Source: Clostridia bacterium (lineage in GTDB: Bacteria; Bacillota; Clostridia; Oscillospirales; CAG-272). Taken from it: a stretch of DNA of 64,000 nucleotides. This document shows, one piece after another, positions 51,360-60,090 of the stretch (position 1 is the stretch's first letter; the number at the start of each line of letters is the position of its first letter). Both the position numbers and the translations under genes were made by a program. The stretch lies in NCBI GenBank assembly GCA_017472305.1, contig JAFUQP010000023.1:41319-105318 (forward strand), in the 5' to 3' direction. Under the pieces are notes generated by a model. It had not been told where the DNA came from, did not search any database, and saw nothing but the letters and a program-made list of their open reading frames with translations.

Positions 51360-51914
51360 TTGGAGGACTCGAAAATCATCGAGCTGTACTTTGCGCGTGA
51401 CGAGGCGGCTATAACCGAAACCTCGGCAAAATACGGCTATTACTGCAAGAAAATCGCAATGAATATACTTGCCGACCTCTTTGAGAGCGAGGAGTGCGTG
51501 AACGACACCTACGTTAAGGTGTGGAACACCGTACCGCCGACGGTACCGAATATTTTCAAGGCGTTCCTTGCGAAAATCACACGAAACCTCGCGCTTGACA
51601 GATATAACGAAAAAACCGCGAAAAAGCGCGGCGGCAGGGTATACGAGTCGCTCGAGGAGCTATCCGAGTGCATCGGCTCAAACGAAACCGAACAGGAGCT
51701 TGACAGAGGGGCTCTGACCGAGCTTATTAACGGATTTCTCTCTCGGGAAGGCGAGCTTTCGAGAAGAATTTTTGTCAGGCGGTATTTTTATCAGGACTCG
51801 GTTTCTGAGATTGCAAAGAGGCTTCGCATTACCGAGAGCAGAGTAAAGACCGCGCTTCACAGAGCGAGGGCGCGTCTTGCCGAGATGCTCAGAGGGGAGG
51901 GCTTTACTCTATGA
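51360..51914 (+). CDS. ECF-type RNA polymerase sigma factor
   Basis: A 184-residue sigma factor. Region 2 has ADLFESEECVNDTYVKVWNTVP and the -10 recognising helix LAKITRNLALDRY. Region 4 has YFYQDSVSEIAKRLRITESRVKTALHRARARL. It starts at TTG 51360 (EDSKIIELYFARD), the typical N-terminus, with a GGGGG stretch upstream. The next gene overlaps by 4 bp and encodes a membrane protein that is probably the anti-sigma factor. Confidence 0.92.
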   Translation: MEDSKIIELYFARDEAAITETSAKYGYYCKKIAMNILADLFESEECVNDTYVKVWNTVPPTVPNIFKAFLAKITRNLALDRYNEKTAKKRGGRVYESLEELSECIGSNETEQELDRGALTELINGFLSREGELSRRIFVRRYFYQDSVSEIAKRLRITESRVKTALHRARARLAEMLRGEGFTL

Positions 51915-52534
51915 TGCGCGAGGATTTGCTATACTCAATCGGAGAAATCGACGAAAAATTCGTCAGCGAGGCTGAGCGCCCCTATTTCGGGCTTATGCCC
52001 AAAATAATGAAATACGGAAGCATTGCCGCGTCCTTACTCCTCGTTATGACGGTATCCTTCTTCTTAATTTTCCATGTCTTCTTCGGCGTGATGGGCGAGG
52101 ACGGTATGGGCGGTGATGCCGACTACTCAGACGGAGCAGACGGAGGAAGCGGAAATATGAGCGGCGGCTCGGGCAACACAACCGGCTCTCCTATTGAAAA
52201 AGTACTGTACGCTGACTGCGGTTCTCTTGCGATACTCGAACAGGACGCAGGCAGTATTACTCTTTCTCTGAGGCTCGTTGAGAGCGTTTCAAAAATTGAC
52301 GTCCGTCTGCTTCTTAACAGAGGCGGAGAGGAATTTGTTCTTACTACCGAGGAGAGCCTTGAGGGCACGCAGGGCTATATTGGAAAGCCTGCTATTACAG
52401 TTAACGGAAGCCCGTGCGATGTCCTTCCGACCGAAGTCGGCAGCTATACTGTGACCGTAGATTTCAGAGGGGAGATGCTCTCGGGCTATAGCCTTACGCT
52501 AATTACCGTTACTCCGTTCGGTGATTTTGAATAG
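51911..52534 (+). CDS. Membrane partner of the ECF sigma factor, probable anti-sigma factor
   Basis: A 207-residue protein. A short cytoplasmic part (LLYSIGEIDEKFVSEAERP), one membrane helix (about 36-59), an unusual Gly/Asp/Ser-rich linker (about 62-95) and an extracytoplasmic beta-rich domain ending LITVTPFGDFE. Its translation is coupled to the sigma gene (ATGA). No zinc anti-sigma HxxxCxxC motif is visible, so the anti-sigma role is inferred from position and topology. Confidence 0.7.
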   Translation: MMREDLLYSIGEIDEKFVSEAERPYFGLMPKIMKYGSIAASLLLVMTVSFFLIFHVFFGVMGEDGMGGDADYSDGADGGSGNMSGGSGNTTGSPIEKVLYADCGSLAILEQDAGSITLSLRLVESVSKIDVRLLLNRGGEEFVLTTEESLEGTQGYIGKPAITVNGSPCDVLPTEVGSYTVTVDFRGEMLSGYSLTLITVTPFGDFE

Positions 52535-52562
52535 TCAGAAACAACCCTTTTATTACAAAAGA

Positions 52563-52606
52563 AAGGTGGGCAATGCACAAAATGCAGCACCCACCTTGTT
52601 TTTTTT
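52563..52606 (+). terminator. Terminator after the sigma/anti-sigma pair
   Basis: AAGGTGGG pairs with CCCACCTT (52563-52597), followed by G and a run of eight T. Confidence 0.88.
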
Positions 52607-52659
52607 GCAAACTAGAGTTTGCATATTCTGTTTTTTGCAGTTTTACAGTGTTCCTGTTA

Positions 52660-53478
52660 TCAGTCGTTTTTAACGTGAACGTCAAGCTGATTGTAAGGAA
52701 TAGAGATACCCGCCTTGTCAAAAGCAAGCTTAACGCTCTCCAACAGGTCGAAGTTAACTGTCCAATAATCTGCGGTTTGAGTCCATACTCTGCACACTAT
52801 ATCAAGACTCGACTGAGCGTGCGAGGAAAGCCTTACAAAGGGCGCGGGGTCCTTCATTACCAGCTCGTGCGAGGCGGCAAGCTCAAGAACTATCTCCTTT
52901 GCGCGTTCAAAATCATTCTCATAGGCTATAGAGAAGGTGAGATCAAGCCTGCGTGTGCCCTTCTCGGAATAGTTAACTATAGTGCCCGAGGAGAGGCTTC
53001 CGTTGGGAATGTATACCACCTTATTGTCGGCGGTGCGAATTCTCGTCGATACTATGTGAATATCCTCTACGGTTCCGCTATAGCCCTGAGCTTCGATAAA
53101 ATCGTCAACCTTGAAGGGTCTGGTCACAAGAAGCATTACACCGCCCGCAAGGTTAGAGAGAGCGCCGTTTACCGCAAGTCCGACGCAAACACCGAGCGAG
53201 GCTATGAGCGCGGTTATTCCGCTCGTGTCAATGCCAAGATAACCTATAAGCGCGACGGCAACGAGGCACTTACCTACGAGCTTTATTAAGTAAATAAAGG
53301 TCGTGCGAAGAGTTTTATCGAGAGGTCTCTTTTTATTCGAAAGAGCCTTGTCAAGCCTTTTCGTAAGCCCGTTAATAATCTTAAAGGATACGAAGAGAAT
53401 CAAAAGAGCAACAATAATTTTAACACCCGTGGTTGTTGCCCAGTTTACCACAGTGCTGATAACAGCTTCAAAATCCAT
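52660..53478 (-). CDS. mscS: Small-conductance mechanosensitive channel, MscS family
   Basis: A 272-residue protein: membrane helices at about 15-35, 60-80 and 85-115. The third is the pore helix, with the Gly/Ala-rich ALIASLGVCVGLAVNGALSNLAGGVMLL. The beta domain has RPFKVDDFIEAQGYSGTVEDI and VVYIPNGSLSSGTIVNYS. It releases solutes on hypo-osmotic shock. AAGGAG lies before the ATG, and it has its own promoter. Confidence 0.95.
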   Translation of the reverse strand: MDFEAVISTVVNWATTTGVKIIVALLILFVSFKIINGLTKRLDKALSNKKRPLDKTLRTTFIYLIKLVGKCLVAVALIGYLGIDTSGITALIASLGVCVGLAVNGALSNLAGGVMLLVTRPFKVDDFIEAQGYSGTVEDIHIVSTRIRTADNKVVYIPNGSLSSGTIVNYSEKGTRRLDLTFSIAYENDFERAKEIVLELAASHELVMKDPAPFVRLSSHAQSSLDIVCRVWTQTADYWTVNFDLLESVKLAFDKAGISIPYNQLDVHVKND

Positions 53479-53526
53479 TACGTTTTCTCCTTTCTTTCTT
53501 CCGACTTTGTCGGAGTTAACAGAGAT

Positions 53527-53555
53527 ATTTTAGCACCTTTTACGACTTTTGTCAA
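53527..53555 (-). promoter_or_regulatory. Promoter of mscS
   Basis: TTGACA (53550-53555) and TAAAAT (53527-53532) on the minus strand with a 17-bp spacer. Confidence 0.85.
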
Positions 53556-53702
53556 CATTTTTTTACTATACGCGTCTTCTTCGGGTATTTTTTTACCTTA
53601 TTATGCCTTATCAGTAAAAAGCTTCTCTTTTTCCGACCGCTTTTCACTTCCCTGTACCCCCGCAAGGAGTCAAAATATTTTTTATAAGAAGCAAAAAAAG
53701 GC

Positions 53703-53731
53703 TTGACCGAGGCAAATCTTTCGGCTATAAT
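53703..53731 (+). promoter_or_regulatory. Promoter of the acetylxylan esterase gene
   Basis: TTGACC (53703-53708) and TATAAT (53726-53731) with a 17-bp spacer. Confidence 0.85.
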
Positions 53732-53784
53732 GGTGGTGTCCGGGTTTATTTTGGACGAAAATATTTTCCGTAAGGAGTAGGGTC

Positions 53785-55464
53785 ATGCAGCTCTCAAATG
53801 CAGAAAAGGCCTATGCGGCGTATAAGAATATCACCTCAAGGACCTACAACAACGTAACGACAACTATGCTCAACGTCCTCTATAACGTTGAGTGCCGAAT
53901 AAAGCGCGACGAGGAATACAAAAAGGAAATAGAAGCCTTTGAAACTCCCTCGGGAGAAAGTCTGGTCACACTTATACCGAAATTCTTCGACGGCTACAAC
54001 GCCTTCTACGGACTTGAAATCCGCGATACCTTAACCGAGTTTCTTAACCCCGAGCTTGCCGAGGGACTTTACTTTATTGTAAAGACCTACAGAGAAACCG
54101 ACGACGGCTCGCTTCTTTACCACAGTCCGACCGAATTTGTGCGCGGCGAGGTTGCACACGTCAGAGTGCGCGCATTCTCGCGCTCGACAAGGACACCGAT
54201 AACTCTCCCGAGGCTTCACGCTATCACCTTAAGCGACGAGGGCGTGGCTACCGAATTCGTAGCAAAAAATTCGTGTGAGATTTCCTTCACGGTTACCCTC
54301 TCACGCGAGGGCGCTGTCAAGTTCAAGGTGCTTGCAGAGGGCGAGGACGAAAAGCAGATACTCGGCTCGGAGACAGCATTCGGCGGCGTACTGTTTGATT
54401 TCAGGGATATAAGACCGACGCACCCACAGCCCCTCGATATGGTCGAATTCTGGGAAGGTCAGGTCAAGAGGCTACTTGAGATAGACCCCACCGACGAGTC
54501 GGTAACGCCATACCGCGGCAGCGTTGAATACGCCTTCAACATTACCGAAAAGAATAGGCACAAGGTCGAAAAGCTCGACAGGGCTTATACCGAACGCGTA
54601 CGCGCAAACGGTCAGGCAACGGCAAGCGACGAGATGCTCGAAAAATACGATATCTACGACGTAAATCTCAAATCCCCGGGCCCCTGCCCCGTCACATTCT
54701 ATCTCTCTATCCCGAAGGCGGCAGAGAAAAAGAGCCTTCCTATGCGCTTTATCTTCGACGGCTACGGCTGCTACTCCCCATTCCCCGATACGAATTCGGG
54801 TGAAATCGTTATCCACTGCCCTCACCACGGCTACGAGCTGGGACAGAAAACCGACGGCTACTACAGGGTTCTCAACGATACCGTAGCTAAAAACTACGGC
54901 AGAGGCAACGGCAAGGTTAACGCAGGATACGACGATATCACCGACTGCTATATGACCTATCTTCTTCTGCGCGACCTGCAAATGGTTCGCTACTGCACAG
55001 ACCCCTCACTTTCCTCGGAGCTTTCCGGGCTTCACGAGAAGTGGAACGGAAGGGTCCTGACTCAGGGCGGCAGTATGGGCGGTTATCAGTCGATTGCCGT
55101 GGGCGCTCTCTGCACCCTGCTTCGCAAAATGGCAAAGCCGTTTGAAATTATAAAGCACGAGGCGAATATTCCTGCCTACGCGAACATCAGTGCGCACACC
55201 GAAGGAAAAATTCCTACCTACTTAACAAAGTACGAGGAAGGCGTTGACTATTACGACATAACCTCGTTTGCACCTATGCTCGAGGCGGGAGTTGTAATGC
55301 CGCGAGTCGGTCTTGGCGACGAGGTCTGCCCCGTTACGGGAATTGTCGCGACCTTTAACTCTATTCCCGCAGGACTGCCCCGCGAGATTAACTTCTTGCA
55401 GAACTCCTCGCACGGATATATCCTTGACCCCGAGCTTCAAACCTGGGAAAGATACAAATTCTAA
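53785..55464 (+). CDS. Acetylxylan esterase-like hydrolase with extra N-terminal domain
   Basis: A 559-residue cytoplasmic protein. The first 210 residues form an unassigned beta-rich domain. From LDMVEFWEGQVKRLL on, the sequence follows the AXE1/cephalosporin-C deacetylase family, with nucleophile GGSMGGYQS, acid in GLGDEVCPV and histidine in NSSHGY. Such enzymes remove acetyl groups from xylo-oligosaccharides. The N-terminal domain makes it nearly twice the family length. AAGGAG precedes the ATG. Confidence 0.85.
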   Translation: MQLSNAEKAYAAYKNITSRTYNNVTTTMLNVLYNVECRIKRDEEYKKEIEAFETPSGESLVTLIPKFFDGYNAFYGLEIRDTLTEFLNPELAEGLYFIVKTYRETDDGSLLYHSPTEFVRGEVAHVRVRAFSRSTRTPITLPRLHAITLSDEGVATEFVAKNSCEISFTVTLSREGAVKFKVLAEGEDEKQILGSETAFGGVLFDFRDIRPTHPQPLDMVEFWEGQVKRLLEIDPTDESVTPYRGSVEYAFNITEKNRHKVEKLDRAYTERVRANGQATASDEMLEKYDIYDVNLKSPGPCPVTFYLSIPKAAEKKSLPMRFIFDGYGCYSPFPDTNSGEIVIHCPHHGYELGQKTDGYYRVLNDTVAKNYGRGNGKVNAGYDDITDCYMTYLLLRDLQMVRYCTDPSLSSELSGLHEKWNGRVLTQGGSMGGYQSIAVGALCTLLRKMAKPFEIIKHEANIPAYANISAHTEGKIPTYLTKYEEGVDYYDITSFAPMLEAGVVMPRVGLGDEVCPVTGIVATFNSIPAGLPREINFLQNSSHGYILDPELQTWERYKF

Positions 55465-55488
55465 AAAACGAATAAGGAAGACAGACTT

Positions 55489-56787
55489 ATGCCACGAGCT
55501 ATGACACTTGACAGAAAAATCGCCGATACATACACCGCAATTCTTACCGAGGAGCTACGCCCCGCTATGGGCTGCACCGAGCCTATTGCGATAGCCTACG
55601 CGGCGGCAATACTGAGGCAGGCGCTCGGCAAGGTTCCCTGCCGAGTCAAGGCAGGCTTTTCGGGTAACATAATCAAGAATGTCAAGAGTGTAATAGTCCC
55701 TATGACAGGCGGAAAGCACGGCATAGAGTCGGCAATTGCCGCGGGACTTCTCTCGGGTGAGCCTGAGCGAAGCCTCGAGGTGCTGAAGGCACTACCCGAA
55801 AACTCAGGGGAGCTTATAGACGCGCTTCTCTCGGAGTGCGATATGAAGGTTGAAATGCTTTCAGGAGAGCGCGCCTTTGAGATTTTCCTCTCGGGCGAGG
55901 CAGACGGCAGAGAAGCAAGAGTCAGAATTCTCGACACCCACACGAATATTACCGAGGTATCGGTATGCGGCGAGGATATCACGGCAAAATATGCGAGAGA
56001 GGGCTGCGGTGACGGCTTCTCGTCGGCAAATGCCGACAGAGCAATGCTTGACGTCGAAAAAATTGTCGAATTCGCAAGCACCGTTGAGCTTGACACTCTC
56101 GCACCTCTCCTCAGACGGCAGATTGAACTAAATATGGATATCGCAAGAGAGGGGCTCACGGGCAAGTGGGGCGCATCGATAGGCGCAATAATTCTTTCTA
56201 TCGGCGACGACGTTTCGCGCCGCGCGCGTGCCTATGCGGCGGCAGGCTCAGATGCGAGAATGAGCGGCTGCGAGAAGCCCGTGTGCATAATTTCGGGCAG
56301 CGGAAATCAGGGAATTACAGCCTCTGTGCCGGTCAAGATTTATGCCGACGAGCTGGTGGTGAGCGAGGAAAAGCTCCTTCGCGCGCTTATCGTTTCCGAC
56401 CTTGTAACTGTGCATCAAAAAACCGGTATCGGCACGCTCTCGGCATACTGTGGAGCTATCAGCGCAGGCGTTGGCGCGGGTGCCGGCATCTGCTATCTGC
56501 ACGGCGGCGGCTTCTACGAGATTGCACACACGGTAGTCAACGCGGTTGCTATTCTCTCTGGCACGATATGCGACGGCGCCAAGCCGTCCTGCGCCGCAAA
56601 GATTGCAATGTCGGTTGAAGCTGGCATTATGGGCTTTGAGATGTCGAGGCGCGGCAGTCAGTTCTACGGCGGCGACGGAATTGTTACGAAGGGCGTCGAG
56701 AACACCATAAGGAACATCGGCAGACTCGCAAAGGACGGAATGTTGGAGACCGACCGCGAGATTATCGGCATTATGCTCGAGGATTGA
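55489..56787 (+). CDS. L-cysteine desulfidase / L-serine dehydratase-like protein (UPF0597)
   Basis: A 432-residue protein of the UPF0597/CdsB family. The conserved cysteines that bind an iron-sulfur cluster are seen in MGCTEPIAIAYA and TICDGAKPSCAAK, and the glycine-rich GSGNQGITASVPV is present. Members release sulfide and ammonia from cysteine, or ammonia from serine. The ATG at 55489 has AAGGAAG eight bases upstream; one four codons later lacks a site. It lies 24 bp after the esterase gene, likely in one transcript. Confidence 0.88.
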   Translation: MPRAMTLDRKIADTYTAILTEELRPAMGCTEPIAIAYAAAILRQALGKVPCRVKAGFSGNIIKNVKSVIVPMTGGKHGIESAIAAGLLSGEPERSLEVLKALPENSGELIDALLSECDMKVEMLSGERAFEIFLSGEADGREARVRILDTHTNITEVSVCGEDITAKYAREGCGDGFSSANADRAMLDVEKIVEFASTVELDTLAPLLRRQIELNMDIAREGLTGKWGASIGAIILSIGDDVSRRARAYAAAGSDARMSGCEKPVCIISGSGNQGITASVPVKIYADELVVSEEKLLRALIVSDLVTVHQKTGIGTLSAYCGAISAGVGAGAGICYLHGGGFYEIAHTVVNAVAILSGTICDGAKPSCAAKIAMSVEAGIMGFEMSRRGSQFYGGDGIVTKGVENTIRNIGRLAKDGMLETDREIIGIMLED

Positions 56788-56830
56788 TTTTCTCAGTATT
56801 TCAACATATTTTTCATACTTTAGTTTACAA

Positions 56831-56868
56831 AAAGACGGATTTTGACACGTTGTTCAAAATCCGTCTTT
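56831..56868. terminator. Terminator between convergent genes
   Basis: AAAGACGGATTTTG pairs with CAAAATCCGTCTTT around a 10-nt loop, between the desulfidase-like gene and mgtE. Tails are modestly T-rich on both strands. Confidence 0.75.
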
Positions 56869-56968
56869 CATTATTCCGTTTAAAATTTGCTTTTGATTAT
56901 TTGGGCGAAATCTCTTTTCCCGACATTTTTCTTAAATTCAAGACAAGGAAAATTTCCGGGTTCGCCCC

Positions 56969-58369
56969 TTACAATCCGAGCGTTGCCTTTGCTACCGCGA
57001 AATAGACGAGCAGTGACACCGCGTCAACGAGCGTTGTAATGAGGGGTGATGCCATTACCGCAGGGTCAAGGTGTATCTTCTTTGCAAGTAGCGGCAGTAT
57101 CGCGCCTATCAGCTTTGCGACTATGATGGTCACCGCCATTGACATTGAAATAATAAAGGCAATACTGACGGTAATTGCGGAGTTCGCGAGCAGAAGCTTA
57201 TCCACAAGCAGAACCTTAAGGAAGGTTACAGCACCTAGCGTTACCGCGCACATAATTCCGACTCTTACCTCTTTAAAGAACACCTGCCATAGGTCCGAGA
57301 AGGTTATCTCACCAAGCGATATGCTTCTCGTTACAGTGACAGAGGACTGACCGCCCGAGTTACCGCCCGTACCCATTATCATAGGCACGAACAGGACAAG
57401 CACCGCGGGAAGTGCTGCCTCGAAGCCCGTAAGAATTGTGCTTGACACCGTTGAGGTTATCATAAGAAGCAGAAGCCATGGAATCCTCGATTTCCAAATC
57501 GAAAATACGTCGGTTTTAAGATACGGCGTTTCGGTAGGGGTAATAGCCGCCATCTTCTGGAAGTCCTCCTCCGACTCCTCGATAATAACGTCGAGCGCGT
57601 CGTCTACCGTGACAATTCCAACAAGCCGCCTCTCGCTGTCAACGACGGGCATAGCGAGGAATCCGTACTTGCTCATCTTCGCTGCGACCTCTTCCCTGTC
57701 GTCCGCCGTATGCACGTATATGACGTGCTCGTCCATTATCTCCGATAGCTCGACGTCAAGCTCCGAGATAAGCAGGTCCTTCGCGGTTACTATTCCGACA
57801 AGGTGCTTATCCTTATCGGTGACGTAACAGGTGTATATCGTTTCCTTGTCTATCGCAACTCGGCGAATGTGCTTCAGCGCCGCCTCAACAGTCATATCGC
57901 CGACAAATCTTACGTACTCGGTGGTCATAACCGTGCCTGCCGAGTTCTTCGGATACTTCAGTATCGAATTAATCGCGGCACGCTCCTCGGCACCCGAGTT
58001 CTTGATAATACGCTTTACAACGTTTGCGGGCATTTCCTCGATTATGTCAACGGTATCGTCGATATACAGCTCGTCGAGAATTTCAACAAGCTCACTGTCC
58101 GAGAAGCTCTCTATCAGCCGCCTTTGCGCGTCGGTATCCATATCGACAAAGGTTTCCGCCGCCTGCTCCTTCGGCAGTAGCCTGAAAAGCACAGCGTGGT
58201 ATTTCGAGGGTATTTCAAGGAACATTTCCGCCATATCGGGGGCGGGAATTTCCATTGCGAACTCCTTTAGCTCGGAGTATCTTTTTTCGTCAATTAAATT
58301 ACAAAGCCTTTCAGGTGAGGCAATTGCTTCCTCAATTGAAAGGCTCGTATCGAAAACTTTTTCTTCCAT
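56969..58369 (-). CDS. mgtE: Magnesium transporter MgtE
   Basis: A 466-residue protein. A cytosolic N domain (about 1-125) and two CBS domains (about 130-250, with LVGIVTAKDLL and LVGIVTVDDALD) form the magnesium sensor. Five membrane helices follow, with the pore signature MIMGTGGNSGGQSSV and the metal-site aspartate in LVDAVSLLVYF. It is both channel and intracellular magnesium gauge. The ATG at 58369 is chosen because AAGGAG lies six bases upstream. The ribosome site lies in a possible hairpin, downstream of a translated leader peptide. Confidence 0.95.
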   Translation of the reverse strand: MEEKVFDTSLSIEEAIASPERLCNLIDEKRYSELKEFAMEIPAPDMAEMFLEIPSKYHAVLFRLLPKEQAAETFVDMDTDAQRRLIESFSDSELVEILDELYIDDTVDIIEEMPANVVKRIIKNSGAEERAAINSILKYPKNSAGTVMTTEYVRFVGDMTVEAALKHIRRVAIDKETIYTCYVTDKDKHLVGIVTAKDLLISELDVELSEIMDEHVIYVHTADDREEVAAKMSKYGFLAMPVVDSERRLVGIVTVDDALDVIIEESEEDFQKMAAITPTETPYLKTDVFSIWKSRIPWLLLLMITSTVSSTILTGFEAALPAVLVLFVPMIMGTGGNSGGQSSVTVTRSISLGEITFSDLWQVFFKEVRVGIMCAVTLGAVTFLKVLLVDKLLLANSAITVSIAFIISMSMAVTIIVAKLIGAILPLLAKKIHLDPAVMASPLITTLVDAVSLLVYFAVAKATLGL

Positions 58370-58376
58370 TTTCTCT

Positions 58377-58439
58377 CCTTCCATCTGTGTGAGTTCGGCG
58401 GAAGGCAAAGAAAGGCAGGACTATACCGTAAACGTATAG
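58377..58439 (-). promoter_or_regulatory. Folded mgtE leader: hairpin and sequestered ribosome site
   Basis: On the minus strand CCTTCC (58400-58405) can pair with GGAAGG (58377-58382), which is the mgtE ribosome site. A CTATAC/GTATAG hairpin lies just upstream (58421-58439). CTTTGCC (58404-58410) can instead pair with GGCGAAG inside the leader peptide gene (58506-58512). These mutually overlapping pairings suggest a switch. Confidence 0.5.
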
Positions 58440-58447
58440 CCCGGGCT

Positions 58448-58525
58448 TCAAGCTCGCAGTATATGGCGCGCCGAAATCACTGATATTAAGTTCTTTTCAA
58501 GGCAACTTCGCCCGTCGTCGTTCAT
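58448..58525 (-). CDS. Leader peptide upstream of mgtE (25 codons)
   Basis: The ATG at 58525 has a full AAGGAG seven bases upstream (58533-58538). The frame encodes MNDDGRSCLEKNL, then ISVISARHILRA, and a TGA at 58448, 78 nt before mgtE. It lies within the mgtE transcript. Enterobacterial magnesium transporters are controlled by leader peptides (MgtL, MgtP), but Firmicutes mgtE is usually controlled by the M-box, which I do not see here. The peptide has two early aspartates. Translation is inferred from the ribosome site alone. Confidence 0.6.
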   Translation of the reverse strand: MNDDGRSCLEKNLISVISARHILRA

Positions 58526-58593
58526 TCCAGCGCTCCTTTCTTATTTTGAGCAAGCGTCTTGTGTGCCGATATGCTACAAAACGCTTCAAAGGT

Positions 58594-58622
58594 ATTATAA
58601 CAGTGTTTTTGCTTTTTGTCAA
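58594..58622 (-). promoter_or_regulatory. Promoter of mgtE
   Basis: Perfect TTGACA (58617-58622) and TATAAT (58594-58599) with a 17-bp spacer. The leader is about 220 nt. Confidence 0.9.
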
Positions 58623-58650
58623 GTGTTTTTACAGAAGGTCATAAAAGCAA

Positions 58651-58694
58651 CCGCGAAAAGCCTCGACGGGTGCAAAAATCCGCAGGCTTTTCCC
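58651..58694 (-). terminator. Probable terminator of murC
   Basis: GAAAAGCCT (58655-58663) pairs with AGGCTTTTC (58684-58692). The following minus-strand tail is only partly T-rich. Confidence 0.5.
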
Positions 58695-58704
58695 CGCTCT
58701 CTTA

Positions 58705-60090
58705 TCAGGTTGAGAGAAGGTCGCGCTTTATTCTTCCGAAATCTCCCGCGCCCATAAGGACAATGGCTCCGTGAGTTTGCCTGTCAACGACGGCACATAC
58801 CGCCTCGTCAAGAGAATAAATCGCCCCAGGACCTATAGACATCGCAAGTCTTTCGGAGCTTACCTTCTCTATCGGCTCCTCGCGCGCAGCATATATATCG
58901 GTAATTACCGCGTAGTCGGCAAGCGAAAGAGCATCGATAAAGCCGTCCCAGAGGCTCTTGGTTCTCGAGTAGGTATGCGGCTTGAACACCACGGTTATAA
59001 GGTCGCCCGTCTCAAGCTTCAAAGCATTTATCGCGCATCTTATCGCCGTCGGGTGGTGGGCGTAGTCGTAATAAATCTTACGTCCGTAGCGCTCTCCAAT
59101 GTATTCAAGCCGTCTGCCAATACCCGAGAAGGCGGCGATTCCCTCTCTGATAACGTCCACGTTAATTCCGTATTCTATGGCGGTAACAACGGCGGCGACT
59201 GCATTCGTTACGTTGTATATACCCGGCACAAAAAGCCTGAAGCGGCCTATCTCGGTATTGAATTTTGAAACCGAAAATTCATACCCGTGCTCAAGAAACG
59301 AGGTTATAGAGTATCGGTAATTCACCCTCTCGCCCTGACCGAAGGTTACCACCTTGTTTTTCAGTCGGCAAGCAACGGAGAGTAGGTTCTCGTCGTCGCC
59401 GTTAAGCACCGTGAGCGGCGCTCTGCCGAGCGCCCTAGCGAAGGACGCCTTCAACGCCTTTAAGCTTTTAAAGTAGTCGGGGTGGTCGTACTCAAGATTA
59501 AGGGCAACCGAAATTGTAGGATTGAATTTCAAGAAGGAGTCCTTATATTCGCACGCCTCATAGAGAAGAAGCGCATCTCTGCCTTCCTTATACGGCTCGC
59601 CGGACTGAAGGTCTGCGCCCGAGAGGACGCTTGGCTCGCACATCGCGGCGGTGAAAATGCTGTCAAGCATTGCAACGGTGGTGCTCTTTCCGTGAGTGCC
59701 CGATACTCCTATGCGCTTCTTGTATCCAATCATAAGAGCGCCCATATATTCGGCACGCGATACCGTCGGTATGGAGCGCGAACGCGCGCCTATTAGCTCG
59801 GGGTTATTCTCACCTACGGCACTGCTGTAAACAACGAGAGCCGCCGAGATGACGTTATATGCAGAATGTCCCTTATATATTATCGCGCCCGCATCTGTAA
59901 GCGCGCGAGTCCTCTCGGAGTCAACGAGGTCGCTGCCCGTAACAGATGCGCCAAGCGAGAGAGTCATTTTAGCGAGTGAATACATAGAAACACCGCCGAC
60001 GCCTATAAAATGCACGACGCTATCCTTGCTTGATATTATTTTCCGCAAACGGTCGTATCTTATTCCACCGTTGTTAGCTTTTGCAGGCAT
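58705..60090 (-). CDS. murC: UDP-N-acetylmuramate-L-alanine ligase
   Basis: A 461-residue ATP-dependent ligase that adds L-Ala to UDP-MurNAc in peptidoglycan synthesis. HFIGVGGVSMYSLAKM (N-terminal nucleotide fold), GVSGTHGKSTTVAML (ATP loop), EYDHPDYF and YDYAHHPTAI (C-terminal domain) are visible. The ATG at 60090 has GGGAGGG upstream. It is apparently monocistronic. Confidence 0.96.
   Translation of the reverse strand: MPAKANNGGIRYDRLRKIISSKDSVVHFIGVGGVSMYSLAKMTLSLGASVTGSDLVDSERTRALTDAGAIIYKGHSAYNVISAALVVYSSAVGENNPELIGARSRSIPTVSRAEYMGALMIGYKKRIGVSGTHGKSTTVAMLDSIFTAAMCEPSVLSGADLQSGEPYKEGRDALLLYEACEYKDSFLKFNPTISVALNLEYDHPDYFKSLKALKASFARALGRAPLTVLNGDDENLLSVACRLKNKVVTFGQGERVNYRYSITSFLEHGYEFSVSKFNTEIGRFRLFVPGIYNVTNAVAAVVTAIEYGINVDVIREGIAAFSGIGRRLEYIGERYGRKIYYDYAHHPTAIRCAINALKLETGDLITVVFKPHTYSRTKSLWDGFIDALSLADYAVITDIYAAREEPIEKVSSERLAMSIGPGAIYSLDEAVCAVVDRQTHGAIVLMGAGDFGRIKRDLLST

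Larger units (their letters stand above)
53479..53784. other. Divergent intergenic region mscS-acetylxylan esterase
   Basis: A 306-bp gap with divergent promoters at both ends and no gene between them. The mscS leader includes the pair TCCGAC/GTCGGA. Confidence 0.7.

Noticed and set aside
58370-58593. M-box magnesium riboswitch before mgtE
   Set aside because: The conserved M-box segments I know are not visible in the leader; the space is taken by a translated short frame.
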